Source: a virus. From it: a DNA stretch of 46,815 nucleotides. This document shows positions 34,155 through 42,705 of the stretch, in pieces. The DNA is taken from IMG/VR virus record IMGVR_UViG_3300036901_000025, positions 1 to 46,815 of that record; one strand, written 5' to 3'. Numbering within the stretch: position 1 is the stretch's first letter; every line of letters begins with the position of its first letter. A program made the position numbers and the translations under genes. Below the pieces are notes generated by a model. It was not told the origin of the DNA. It made no database searches and worked only from the letters and a program-made list of their open reading frames with translations.

Positions 34155-34931
34155 TCACTTCTTGGGAACGGGAACTTGTTTAGTTCCCGATGTCTTCCCA
34201 CCATAATCCCCAAACGATGGTGAAGATCCGATCCCGTCCCAAATTGATGAAAAGTTCCCTTGCATATAGGAGGGGATTAGGCTATTGAAGTACTCTTCTG
34301 AAGTAGCAATCTGCTGAATTGCAGTCGAAGTCTTATTGTTGACATATGTTTCAAATGGGTTGGTATTTGGATTACCGGAGTTAGGACTAATAAGGCCATT
34401 CATGGAGAAGATTCCAGAACCGATCTCTGACGGATCATCCTGGTTAAGTGTTCCAGTAGCAGACACCTGAGCCGCAATGAGATCCTTGATCTTCTGGGCG
34501 TCTCCAGCATCGTCAACAATGTGTGCTGAGATTCCCCATTGAGGAACAACAACCTCTAGCCCGTAAGCAAATCCTGGTGCCGTCAATGGCTGAATTTGAA
34601 AGCTCCAGTTTCGAGGATGGTAATCCATCGTCATAGGAAGCTGGTTATAGGCGTTCGTTCCCGCATTTGTGGCCGTTCCCGTCCCTTGACTAGCAAGCGT
34701 AAAGTAGTTAGCAAAATAGGTATAGATGTTTTCCATCTCCTGATAGCTACTAAGCTCGCCTACAACGGTCAAATTATCAATAAAGACGCTAAGGATTTGG
34801 ACTACCTCACCCGAATATGTGGGAAAGGTTACTGTATTAAGTCCATAAGCCCATTGAACGGTATCCGGATTAACACTAACATCGAGGTTTCCGACCGATG
34901 CATTAGGAAAGGAAAATGTCAGATTTGACAT
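34155..34931 (-). CDS. tail protein after the tape measure
   Basis: A 258-residue protein. The N-terminal 190 residues are beta-rich: SFPNASVGNLDVSVNPDTVQ, then QILSVFIDNLTVVGELSS and WSFQIQPLTAPGFAYGLEVV. It resembles baseplate/tail-tip adaptors that cap the tube, but I cannot name the family. The C-terminal 60 residues are low-complexity. The start shares TAATG with the tape measure stop. A perfect 8-bp hairpin overlies its last codons. Confidence 0.65.
   Translation of the reverse strand: MSNLTFSFPNASVGNLDVSVNPDTVQWAYGLNTVTFPTYSGEVVQILSVFIDNLTVVGELSSYQEMENIYTYFANYFTLASQGTGTATNAGTNAYNQLPMTMDYHPRNWSFQIQPLTAPGFAYGLEVVVPQWGISAHIVDDAGDAQKIKDLIAAQVSATGTLNQDDPSEIGSGIFSMNGLISPNSGNPNTNPFETYVNNKTSTAIQQIATSEEYFNSLIPSYMQGNFSSIWDGIGSSPSFGDYGGKTSGTKQVPVPKK
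34169..34189. repeat. perfect 8-bp inverted repeat near a gene end in the tail operon
   Basis: CGGGAACT-TGTTT-AGTTCCCG would form a stable RNA hairpin near the 3' end of the 34155-34931 gene, just before one of the few intergenic gaps of the tail operon. No U-run follows, so it may set mRNA stability or processing between tail genes rather than stop transcription. Confidence 0.5.
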
Positions 34932-36991
34932 TAGCTCTTCCCGACTAATGCCATTAGTGCCGGATCACCAGCAAAGTTTGAAGTTAGAGGACCCATTCCA
35001 GAATTTGCTGCTCCAGAGGCCGAAGCTTGCTGGAAAAATCGTTCAGCCATTCCAGTAAACTTAACCGTAACGCTGCTACCCGTATCCTTTACTTGTTGTT
35101 GCCCGGCCTTTCTCAATGCAGTATTAAGGTCCTTGGCTCTTACATTAAGCGGGTCCTTAGCAATAGCGTTCAGTGTTTTCTGGCTCACTCCCGCCTTTGC
35201 TGCTTCTTTAGCGATGCGATCCCAGCTAACCCAACTATCGCCGCTTTCCGAATCGGGTGCCCCGCTTTGAAGAAGTTTTCTCTCGTTTTCGGTCGGGAGG
35301 AAATGTGAACCGTGACCAAATCTCATCTTATTCATCTCGGCCTCCCATCCCCCTGGGGAGTTTAGAAGGGACGAGACAGCGGATTGGGCGGTTATTTTCC
35401 CTTGGTTTCTGAGAAGTCGTTCAGCAATTGCAGGACTCACTCCAGCAAGTTGTGCGGCCTGGGCTATTTGGCGCTCATAACCGGTTTGGACTTCAACTCG
35501 AACACCATCCACCATTCTGTATACAGGTGAATCAAGTCCTCCTGTGGCACCCATGGCCATCTTGAGGGTCGAAAGTAACCCTTGGGTTTGTGTTCCGGTA
35601 TCCGCCGTAGCTAATCCAGAAGGAAGAAGTCCATACTGTGACATCATGACACCCTGATAAAGCGGGTTTGAATAGGCTTGACCGAGAATTTGAGGGTCAA
35701 GTCCTGTGATCGTGGAAAATTGGGTTCCTGTAGCTGCGGCTTGTCCCTGGGTGGAACCGTATTCTTCAGCCGTCTGCATAAAAGAAAGAAGAGACTCCCC
35801 ATATTGATCTATGCTTTCTCTCGTTTCGATAGCAAGTTGGCCCATATTCTTGAGTGAATTAGCCAATTGTTGAATGGAGGTATCGCCGTTACGAGTTGCG
35901 TTAGCAAACTGGGAAGCCACCTCAGGACTCATTCCTTGCTGAACGAGAGGAACGGCAAGTCTCTGGGCTAGTTGATCCATAGCTCCTCCGCTGAAACCTT
36001 GTCCAGCAAGACTCTCAATTATTTGTTTAGATGCGGGACCGCTAATTCCCGCATTTGTTCTGAGTGCTAATTCCTGCATTTGGGCATTAAATCCTTGGGT
36101 GGCCGCAGAAGTACCTATTCCGGGGATAAGGGCTAAGGGATTATGAAATCCAAGAATTGTGCTCGGTCCCAGACCGCCGCTAACGGGATTGTAACCAAGA
36201 TTCGCACCAAAGGATTGGTTTGCTTCCCCGAAACTAGCAATCTTATCAAGACCCGTTCCAAGGAAATGTAGGGTGGCCGCATTGTTATAACCAAATTGTG
36301 CCGCTTGTGCCACTTTTGCTGCTGTACTCCCCAATGTGCTAGGGGTTACTCCCGAAGCAGCCTGTTGTTCAGGGGTTTGATAGTAGCCATTTGCATTAGC
36401 AACTCTTGTTGCCTGATCGCGTACATACTGTAACTTGTCGTCTATCTGCCAATCACCAAACTGAGGGATCTTAATTCGCTCTTTGATGGCGGTACCATAA
36501 TCGTCTTGAGATACTCCGGGAATGGTACTCATCGGTGATGCATTCCCCCCGGCTCCAGGAGTAGAAGCATCAGGGCTGATTATTCCCGCCTTAACCAATG
36601 TTTTTCTAAAAAAGCCCGGAGAGGGTTCCTCTTGTTGGGGCGAGAAAAAACTCGCCAATTGCTCTCGCGCATATGTCGATGAACCAGGGATATAAATTCC
36701 GGACCCGGTGCCGTACAGTCCGTCTTCAAAAGAACTTCCTCCTGCACGATTGCCCCCAACATCTCTTAAAGCCGCCATCGTATCAACGGGACGCATATTC
36801 GCTTGTAGCCTATTAACACCCTCAAGCTGGGACTGTAAACGGCTAGTAGTGTCGGGCTGGGCTTGATTCGCATAATAGCTATTGAGTTGCTTTAACTGAG
36901 CCACCAGTTGTTCGGTAGCATTGTAAAGCCCCTTCTGAGTTTCCTGCGGACTCATGAAGGTTGTTGTGGGGGTCGGGGGGTTCGTCGCCAT
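34931..36991 (-). CDS. tail tape measure protein
   Basis: A 686-residue protein, the first large one after the tail-assembly chaperone. It is rich in Ala, Gln, Gly and Ser with long helical stretches (NATEQLVAQLKQLNSYYANQ, QMQELALRTNAGIS) and no enzymatic motif. It sets tail length by acting as a ruler; by the known ratio of about 1.5 angstrom per residue this would give a tail near 100 nm. ATG 36991 is chosen over the preceding TTG. A plus-strand promoter and gene lie immediately upstream on the other strand. Confidence 0.78.
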   Translation of the reverse strand: MATNPPTPTTTFMSPQETQKGLYNATEQLVAQLKQLNSYYANQAQPDTTSRLQSQLEGVNRLQANMRPVDTMAALRDVGGNRAGGSSFEDGLYGTGSGIYIPGSSTYAREQLASFFSPQQEEPSPGFFRKTLVKAGIISPDASTPGAGGNASPMSTIPGVSQDDYGTAIKERIKIPQFGDWQIDDKLQYVRDQATRVANANGYYQTPEQQAASGVTPSTLGSTAAKVAQAAQFGYNNAATLHFLGTGLDKIASFGEANQSFGANLGYNPVSGGLGPSTILGFHNPLALIPGIGTSAATQGFNAQMQELALRTNAGISGPASKQIIESLAGQGFSGGAMDQLAQRLAVPLVQQGMSPEVASQFANATRNGDTSIQQLANSLKNMGQLAIETRESIDQYGESLLSFMQTAEEYGSTQGQAAATGTQFSTITGLDPQILGQAYSNPLYQGVMMSQYGLLPSGLATADTGTQTQGLLSTLKMAMGATGGLDSPVYRMVDGVRVEVQTGYERQIAQAAQLAGVSPAIAERLLRNQGKITAQSAVSSLLNSPGGWEAEMNKMRFGHGSHFLPTENERKLLQSGAPDSESGDSWVSWDRIAKEAAKAGVSQKTLNAIAKDPLNVRAKDLNTALRKAGQQQVKDTGSSVTVKFTGMAERFFQQASASGAANSGMGPLTSNFAGDPALMALVGKS

Positions 36992-37006
36992 CAATCATTA
37001 TGAACG

Positions 37007-37015
37007 TGATATACT
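37007..37015 (+). promoter_or_regulatory. extended -10 promoter, TGATATACT, of the embedded membrane gene
   Basis: TGA-TATACT is followed by exactly 7 bases and the ATG at 37023, giving a leaderless mRNA. It is identical in core to the minus-strand box at 371-379 and closely like that at 42706. There is no -35 match in the coding DNA upstream. Confidence 0.6.
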
Positions 37016-37022
37016 ATAAGTT

Positions 37023-37292
37023 ATGAACCAAACGCTGAATCCCCCGTTTACGAGTCCTGGTGACTCAGGAACAATCCCACAAGCGCTGAAATTTGCCTTC
37101 TGGTGGATGATTCTAGTTCATATTCTCCCGGTCACGTTTTTAGTGCTGTGCTACTACTCCGCCCTTGGGCACCCGCTCGCTATTATCGGGCTAATTCTCT
37201 TTCTCATTCTTTTTGCTACTTCGGCCCGCCATTGGTGGAAGAAAACTACGAAGCAACACGAGGAGCATCTGCGGAGGTTGAACCGACGTTAG
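37023..37292 (+). CDS. small two-helix membrane protein (holin-like), antisense in the tail operon
   Basis: An 89-residue protein with two membrane helices (about 24-45 and 51-66) joined by a short turn, and a basic tail (HWWKKTTKQHEEHLRRLNRR). This is the usual build of a class II holin, though early expression from its own leaderless promoter would be odd for a lysis gene; a superinfection-exclusion or immunity protein fits as well. It lies on the opposite strand to every gene around it and overlaps the chaperone extension by 47 bases tail to tail. No lysis cassette is beside it. Confidence 0.7.
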   Translation: MNQTLNPPFTSPGDSGTIPQALKFAFWWMILVHILPVTFLVLCYYSALGHPLAIIGLILFLILFATSARHWWKKTTKQHEEHLRRLNRR

Positions 37293-38081
37293 ACCAAGCA
37301 TTCTCTTCCTCTAACTGTTTAAGGAAGAGATCCAGATCCTCTGGGTTTTCAAGGAAACGAATCACTTCCTGTTCTTGTTCCTGTTCCGGATTGAGCATTT
37401 TGTCCCAAATCTCAGGATTGGTGTGCCCTTTTTGAACCAACACAGTCGCCATATATTCTGCGTTATTTTGGGCGATCTTTGCTTCTTGTTCCTTAAATAT
37501 AAGGAACTCTAACAGTTCCGTTTGAGCCGAATTTAGATCGGGGTAACCCCATCGGTCTGTTCGTTGGAAGAATCCTTGTCGATCAAGTCGCTTGCAGAGG
37601 AAGTGGATGGGGTCCGACCCCTCTCGTAAAAATCCCGCAACACATCAATGGTTGTCGCCGCCTTAATCTCTAATTCGAGATACTTAGAATAGAGGTAATC
37701 TAAAGTCGGTTGATGCCACCCGTGAAGTCCCCCATCAGCGGTATTTTGGTCGCCCGTGACATAGTTGAGTCGCATCAAAGCAAAATCCGTAAGACTTGGA
37801 CCGGCTGCTGGCAAGAATGCCGAATCGCCGTCAATCGAAACAAGCGCCATCCCTACGTGAGCATTGTTGTAAACCTTAGCAATTGCTAACGTGTCATTCC
37901 AGGGAGTTATCGCTATTGCAATAGCGGCTAGTTCCTGGGGCTTCAAGGTTCGAAGTACAAACGTGTGGCCACAAAACTTGATCTCCTCCTTGAGGAATCC
38001 GAGCCATATAAGTCCATCTACTTCCTTCTTGTACTCATCAGGGAAAACACTAAACGGGTCTACACTTACATCATCTGCCAT
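37246..38081 (-). CDS. tail assembly chaperone, long form by predicted -1 frameshift
   Basis: The frame -1 to the short chaperone is open across the chaperone stop and continues as WGYPDLNSAQTELLEFLIFK and onward to 37246, reading as a coherent acidic helical protein. Between the chaperone stop (37533) and the internal ATG (37452) it has no start codon, so the 27 codons there can only be expressed by slippage. This is the gpG-gpGT arrangement of tailed phages, in the right place just before the tape measure. I see no textbook heptamer; the best site is the CCCCG just before the stop (37542-37538), within GGGGTTACCCC. The long form would be about 278 residues. Confidence 0.6.
37533..38081 (-). 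CDS. tail assembly chaperone, short form
   Basis: A 182-residue acidic protein of the kind found between tail tube and tape measure in nearly all long-tailed phages: FGFLKEEIKF-type N-terminus, a TLKPQELAAIAIAI helix and a disordered C-terminus ending TDGVTPI. It is thought to coat the tape measure during tail assembly. ATG 38081 follows an AAAGG ribosome site. Its stop lies in a region that is also open in the -1 frame. Confidence 0.8.
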   Translation of the reverse strand: MADDVSVDPFSVFPDEYKKEVDGLIWLGFLKEEIKFCGHTFVLRTLKPQELAAIAIAITPWNDTLAIAKVYNNAHVGMALVSIDGDSAFLPAAGPSLTDFALMRLNYVTGDQNTADGGLHGWHQPTLDYLYSKYLELEIKAATTIDVLRDFYERGRTPSTSSASDLIDKDSSNEQTDGVTPI

Positions 38082-38096
38082 TTTGGCCTTTCTTAC

Positions 38097-38723
38097 TTAT
38101 GCTGTTGCAATATTGTCACGAAGATTGAACGCGATATTTGGGGCACCATTACGAGTCATGTAGCGATAAGCTATGGTGACCTGCTTAATGACTTCTAGTG
38201 TGGCAACCTGAATCTGTTCGCCGTCGATTACGTTGGTGATAACGCATCCGTTATATTCTTCTGTATATGGTGAGGTCTGGGCAGCCGTGTTGCCACCAAC
38301 TTGAAGCGGTCGAATGATCTTAACAATCTGAAGCTTATCGGGAGTCATCTGGGCCTGACGAATAAAGATCTCTACGATATCGGTAGCGCCATAGAAGGGA
38401 CCATTTGCCCCGAGTGATATATTTCCGGGATCTGTTGTTCCGGTAACACTTGCTCCAAGCGCATCCCAAATCTTGGATGCTGTTCCGCCGCTACCAAACA
38501 ACTCAAAAATGTTTAGAGTGATCTGGCCCATTCCTGCCGCAACAGGGGTAATGATCTCAAGCGGGTATGGTTCATCCATCGGCTGAATTGCCGATGCTCC
38601 CTGGCCGACAGCCTGAGGAGACTGATGAGCTACCTGCTGACAGTAAGCGATAGGTTGACCGCCAAATGTGAAGGTGGTTAATATACCACCTACTCTTACT
38701 CTTGATTGTTGGGCTGTTGCCAT
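38097..38723 (-). CDS. tail tube protein
   Basis: A 208-residue beta-rich protein directly downstream of the sheath gene, the standard place of the tube subunit. MATAQQSRVRVGGILTTFTF is followed by ITPVAAGMGQITLNIFELFG and DIVEIFIRQAQMTPDKLQIV, consistent with the tube fold that stacks hexameric rings inside the sheath. There is a short gap without strong ribosome site before its ATG (CATAATAAACG), resembling the leader of the tape measure gene. Confidence 0.85.
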   Translation of the reverse strand: MATAQQSRVRVGGILTTFTFGGQPIAYCQQVAHQSPQAVGQGASAIQPMDEPYPLEIITPVAAGMGQITLNIFELFGSGGTASKIWDALGASVTGTTDPGNISLGANGPFYGATDIVEIFIRQAQMTPDKLQIVKIIRPLQVGGNTAAQTSPYTEEYNGCVITNVIDGEQIQVATLEVIKQVTIAYRYMTRNGAPNIAFNLRDNIATA

Positions 38724-38746
38724 CGTTTATTATGATCCGTATTTGT

Positions 38747-40243
38747 TTATGAACTTGAGGAAGTTATGATGTTATTTGTCAAGTCAAGCGAGAAGGTGAC
38801 AGGAACATACTTAACCGTGAATGAAGGCTGATATGAGAAGGTTGCTGAAATTGTGGTTGGGGTTAAGGAAGTTAGAGCACATACCGGGGTCGTGTAGGAG
38901 ACGATAGAGCCAGCTTGCTGAAGCGCAGACAAGGCTCCAGAGATCGCTGAGCGCACTGTGAATGGCGAATTACTATCGGCAATAATCTGACCAATGATCG
39001 TATTCTCAAGGGTATCTTTAACGGACTCAATAAGTTGGAACTTAGCTAAAACAACCGAAAGACTAGATCGCGCCGTGCTACTCGAATCCATCGTAAGATC
39101 GTCTCGACATCGAATGATGTTGGAATTTGTAATCTGCTCGATAACCATCATTCCGTCGCCAGCATCGATGTTCTTGTCGCTCAACTGGCGATAGTCAAGA
39201 ACCCCGGTGAATCCGGCGATAGTCTGTCGGCATAGGGAGGCGGATACTGGACGAGATGCCAACGCTCCTGCTACAGCGGCAGCTACATACTGGCCCCCTA
39301 CAGCAAATGTCCCCTGTCCGGAATTGTTCTGAGGAGCAGAAAAGTTTGATGTATTGATGAAGACGTTTTGTTGGTTAACCGCACCGGCATATCGGGTTTC
39401 TAGAGTAGCTGCGTGAGATCGAAGGGTTGCCATTTGCGCTACCGAGTTCGAGGCACTACTATCTTCTCCAAAAATTCCTAAGAGGAATTGTTCTTGCGTA
39501 TCCATGTAGGTCTGGTGATCTTGAATGGTTTGGAAAACATCTAGCTGAACCGTATCGGTAACATCGAGAAACGACTGGCCAATAATCGGGACGATTATGT
39601 CGATATTGTCGTAGTTTCGGAGAACGTAAAGGGTATCCGACCAAGTACTTGACGTTGCGATTTGGGAGGCGTTAGGAAGTACCTGAGCCGTAGCCGGATT
39701 ACCTGGAGTAGCACGAGCAAACAACGGCTGACAAATGACTGCCCCTGCTCCGTTGTTAAAAGCCTGTAAAGCGGCGTAGCTAAGAGGGGAGTTAATGGCT
39801 GTTCCAGCAGCATTAAAGGCCGGTCCATATATAGATTGAACTGTCCCAATGCTGTTTAAGGAAACGGCCCCGAAGTAATTCGCCGGGACATAGTTATAAG
39901 TAACATATACGAGGGCATCGTTTGGAATGTCAACCGAAGTGAAAGTCCCGTTAGAAAGGTTAACGGTATAGTCGGTTGTAATCTGGTAACCAGATGGGGC
40001 CGCAGCAGGATTAAGAGCGTTTATAACGGAGACGACACCCGTTAAAGTTGCTCCTGGATTAGCAACTAAGGTTGGAAGATTGTTTGGACTTGTACCGTTG
40101 ATGATGACTTGATCTGTGGCTGTTTGATAACCCTGGACCGGACCCACTAGACATACATTCGAACTTGGAGCAATTGTGGGCAAAGTCCCAGAATAGATGA
40201 TCTGTTCGGTTACTGATGCGTTTGGGGGAATATATGTAGACAT
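38747..40243 (-). CDS. contractile tail sheath protein
   Basis: A 498-residue sheath subunit. The N-terminal PPNASVTEQIIYSGTLP start, a variable protruding domain, and the conserved C-terminal part (GFTGVLDYRQLSDKNIDAGD, then GMMVIEQITNSNIIRCRDDL and FQLIESVKDTLENTI) match phage sheath proteins. It defines this as a contractile-tailed phage. The ATG has a TTAGGAAAT ribosome site, and a perfect 8-bp hairpin lies in the 65-base gap before it, perhaps to raise expression. Confidence 0.92.
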   Translation of the reverse strand: MSTYIPPNASVTEQIIYSGTLPTIAPSSNVCLVGPVQGYQTATDQVIINGTSPNNLPTLVANPGATLTGVVSVINALNPAAAPSGYQITTDYTVNLSNGTFTSVDIPNDALVYVTYNYVPANYFGAVSLNSIGTVQSIYGPAFNAAGTAINSPLSYAALQAFNNGAGAVICQPLFARATPGNPATAQVLPNASQIATSSTWSDTLYVLRNYDNIDIIVPIIGQSFLDVTDTVQLDVFQTIQDHQTYMDTQEQFLLGIFGEDSSASNSVAQMATLRSHAATLETRYAGAVNQQNVFINTSNFSAPQNNSGQGTFAVGGQYVAAAVAGALASRPVSASLCRQTIAGFTGVLDYRQLSDKNIDAGDGMMVIEQITNSNIIRCRDDLTMDSSSTARSSLSVVLAKFQLIESVKDTLENTIIGQIIADSNSPFTVRSAISGALSALQQAGSIVSYTTPVCALTSLTPTTISATFSYQPSFTVKYVPVTFSLDLTNNIITSSSS

Positions 40244-40269
40244 TCAATTTCCTAAAGTAAGGTCTTCGT

Positions 40270-40298
40270 TCTTTATCTCATTGTTTTGGCGATAAAGA
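40270..40298. repeat. 8-bp inverted repeat in the leader of the sheath gene
   Basis: TCTTTATC and GATAAAGA are perfect arms with a 13-base loop; flanking GGTC and GACC can extend the pairing. It fills the largest intergenic gap inside the tail operon, just before the gene needed in the greatest amount. Stabilising or processing the sheath mRNA is a reasonable guess. Confidence 0.5.
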
Positions 40299-40308
40299 TA
40301 GGACCAGA

Positions 40309-41055
40309 TTACTGTGTTGCGGTAATCACCATGTAGTCATCTTCGGGTACAATTCCACCAGGAAAATCGGCGGGAGGAGTGTCTTCTGGGTCGTCTGAAT
40401 CCCAAGGATAGATATCGACCTGCTCGACCAAACCGGGAGTATTTGGAGAACTTGGAGTGAGGCTATAGAATTCACCCATTACCGGAATACGATAGCTAGT
40501 TTGATAAACAAGAACGTCTTCTGGCATCCACGGGGCAATTTGTTGCATTTCCCCATAGCCTGATGGGACGTTTTGATTGAGCACACAGTAATGCCACTCG
40601 CCATAGTAGGCATCCGTGTTTGAGGCATACATTCGATTCCAAAAGGCTTCTCCTCCGGGGGTCAATTCATACATTCCGATTACTTCAATAAAGGCATCGG
40701 CTATTGTGTCTCGGTCCAGACTTGTTAGGCCAAAGACTTCAAATTCAACATCACCCTTGTACCAGCGCTTATAATACTGGGTGACAGACGTAACCTGGCC
40801 ATCAACAATATTTCCAATGTATTCAACGTGGCCAACCCCGATGTTTGAGATGTCTCGCTCATAGAATTTAATAATGACAACGGGGAATTCCAAGAGATCA
40901 TGGGGATAGTCAACGCTAACCGTTGTTTTAGCCACTGTGGGATCGGGGTGACCATTGAAAGCGTCTCTAAGGGCCTGGGTCACAATACGCTTAACAAACG
41001 TCTTGTAACTCAGTGTCGCCATTCCTCGAATTGGAACGATAGGAGTAGTTGACAT
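40309..41055 (-). CDS. tail terminator/completion-like protein
   Basis: A 248-residue protein between the neck genes and the sheath. The N-terminal half reads like a tail-terminator fold: YKTFVKRIVTQALRDAF, VSVDYPHDLLEFPVVIIKFY, then VEFEVFGLTSLDRDTIADAF. Such proteins cap the tube and sheath at the head end. The C-terminus is an acidic Pro/Asp-rich tail of about 60 residues. Assignment is from position and this pattern; no catalytic motif is expected. Confidence 0.6.
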   Translation of the reverse strand: MSTTPIVPIRGMATLSYKTFVKRIVTQALRDAFNGHPDPTVAKTTVSVDYPHDLLEFPVVIIKFYERDISNIGVGHVEYIGNIVDGQVTSVTQYYKRWYKGDVEFEVFGLTSLDRDTIADAFIEVIGMYELTPGGEAFWNRMYASNTDAYYGEWHYCVLNQNVPSGYGEMQQIAPWMPEDVLVYQTSYRIPVMGEFYSLTPSSPNTPGLVEQVDIYPWDSDDPEDTPPADFPGGIVPEDDYMVITATQ

Positions 41056-41068
41056 TAGCGATCCGTAT

Positions 41069-41827
41069 CTACCTATCGGTAGGAACTCCCATTATAGTGG
41101 CGTCTGTTTCTGGAACACGAGACGCTTCACAATATTGTCCCACCCAAAGGCGATCTCCTCCCGCTGGGGGGAGAGAAAACTCTCGTCTACCTAAACGATC
41201 TGCCCCATGCATGGAAATTGGGTTAACCTGCTTGAGTTGATAACGTTCATGAGTTGCTATGACTCTTTCCCATGGATCGATTTCACAAATAATCATGAGA
41301 TCATTATCTCCTGATAGTGGATACCACGGCAACTGAACTCGTGCTTGCTGAGTGCGAAATAGGTTCCCCTGTACAGTAAGCTTCCAAACATCTTCTGGTA
41401 CATCGGGAAGAATTGCGTAACAGAGATATCCGGGACCATAACCTCGATATTTGGGAGCCTGTGTATAGCCTGCTCCGGGGCTAGTATCTTGGACTACAAG
41501 ATCTCCAGTGGGGCTAATCCATTCGTCCCATTTCGTCTCTAGAGAAGCAAATCCCGTTCCCGATGTAATCGCATCGTTATAAAAGGTCTGTCCATAAACG
41601 GGATCTTGGTTACCCCCCGTGATTGCAAAACCGTTATTAACATCCTCGGCGTTATACAGGTGCTTCAGGATTACGGGTGTCCCCATTCGGCGTAAAGTTT
41701 CCATTGTAGAACGTCTTCGAGAACGAACGTCGTAAGGGATTACAGGATCACCATAATAGCGGATTACATTAACTGGCCCATACTCTGGGATAATAGGGGC
41801 TGCATCACGAGAAATTAGATTACTCAT
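41069..41827 (-). CDS. neck/head-closure-like protein
   Basis: About 252 residues, beginning MSNLISRDAAPIIPEYGPVN. RRRSTMETLRRMGTPVILKH and DVNNGFAITGGNQDPVYGQT lead into a beta-rich body; I recall similar proteins in the neck region of actinophages but cannot confirm it. No catalytic motif. ATG 41827 shares a base with the stop of the upstream gene (TAATG); the longer frame to 41998 would run inside that gene and is rejected. Likely a head-completion or stopper protein. Confidence 0.6.
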   Translation of the reverse strand: MSNLISRDAAPIIPEYGPVNVIRYYGDPVIPYDVRSRRRSTMETLRRMGTPVILKHLYNAEDVNNGFAITGGNQDPVYGQTFYNDAITSGTGFASLETKWDEWISPTGDLVVQDTSPGAGYTQAPKYRGYGPGYLCYAILPDVPEDVWKLTVQGNLFRTQQARVQLPWYPLSGDNDLMIICEIDPWERVIATHERYQLKQVNPISMHGADRLGRREFSLPPAGGDRLWVGQYCEASRVPETDATIMGVPTDR

Positions 41828-42678
41828 TAGTATCCAAATCGTCCGACATTTTGAGTACGATAGGCTGCACCCGGCCATACTCTTCCTGCCTTGGACGAAA
41901 CAAGTAGCTTTGAATGACCAAGATGAAGAAATTGACGCTTCCAGAGACGAACCATTGAGATATATTCCTGATATTCGAGGGCGTAGTATTGTCGCCAACT
42001 GTTTGAATACTGGGTTCGATTCTCATATACGACTTGAGCACCGGCAGGGATTGGCTGCTCGATGTAAGAACGAATTAGGTGCATTGTGGTTCTTAGGAGA
42101 ACACCTTTTGTAAGAATTGGAAGATCGGGATTCAAACTGCCGTCGCTCATCAATTGGGTGAAGTCGGTAATAATTGCGTTCGTCATTGGCATCTGAACAT
42201 TGATATCCAAAAGAGCTTCTGGAACAAAGTCGGCAATCTTGGTCTGATCAAAGTTGTTAACCGTCTTGTCCTTCAACCATGGTCCACCTAATACGCTGTC
42301 AAAAGCATCCTCGATTCTGAGCCATACTTGATCAACCACCATTTGAACCGGATTTGAGTTAATGACAAAGGGATCTTCAACAAAGAAATTGAGAACAACC
42401 GAACGAACCTCTCCGGTTACCAAAGAGAAAGTGGCTACTGCTCGATATTCACCTAATTCTTGGGTATTGGTAAAGCGTAGAAATCCCTGTCCCCAATCAT
42501 CGATTTCGCCATATTGGGGAGTCATTATGCTACCATTGGGTAATTGAATCGTATAGCTAACGGATGCAATCTCTTCCGGATTAACGGGGATTTCGTTAAG
42601 TTGACGAAGCCCGGCATAAAGTTCCGCTGTATCTCCCTGATTTACGCGGCCAATATTTGTAGTAACACCAATAGACAT
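41827..42678 (-). CDS. head-tail adaptor-like protein with N-terminal Ig-like domain
   Basis: About 283 residues. Residues 1-105 are a beta-sandwich of Ig type (VNQGDTAELYAGLRQLNEIP, then GEYRAVATFSLVTGEVRSVV). The C-terminal part is helical (VVDQVWLRIEDAF, VLLRTTMHLIRSYIEQ, EYQEYISMVRLWKRQF), like the helical adaptor rings beneath portals. ATG 42678 is preferred to an in-frame GTG at 42684. It is the first gene after the plus-strand cassette and continues the minus-strand virion order. Confidence 0.6.
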   Translation of the reverse strand: MSIGVTTNIGRVNQGDTAELYAGLRQLNEIPVNPEEIASVSYTIQLPNGSIMTPQYGEIDDWGQGFLRFTNTQELGEYRAVATFSLVTGEVRSVVLNFFVEDPFVINSNPVQMVVDQVWLRIEDAFDSVLGGPWLKDKTVNNFDQTKIADFVPEALLDINVQMPMTNAIITDFTQLMSDGSLNPDLPILTKGVLLRTTMHLIRSYIEQPIPAGAQVVYENRTQYSNSWRQYYALEYQEYISMVRLWKRQFLHLGHSKLLVSSKAGRVWPGAAYRTQNVGRFGY

Positions 42679-42705
42679 ATTCACTTATTACGAGGCGTTT
42701 TGATG

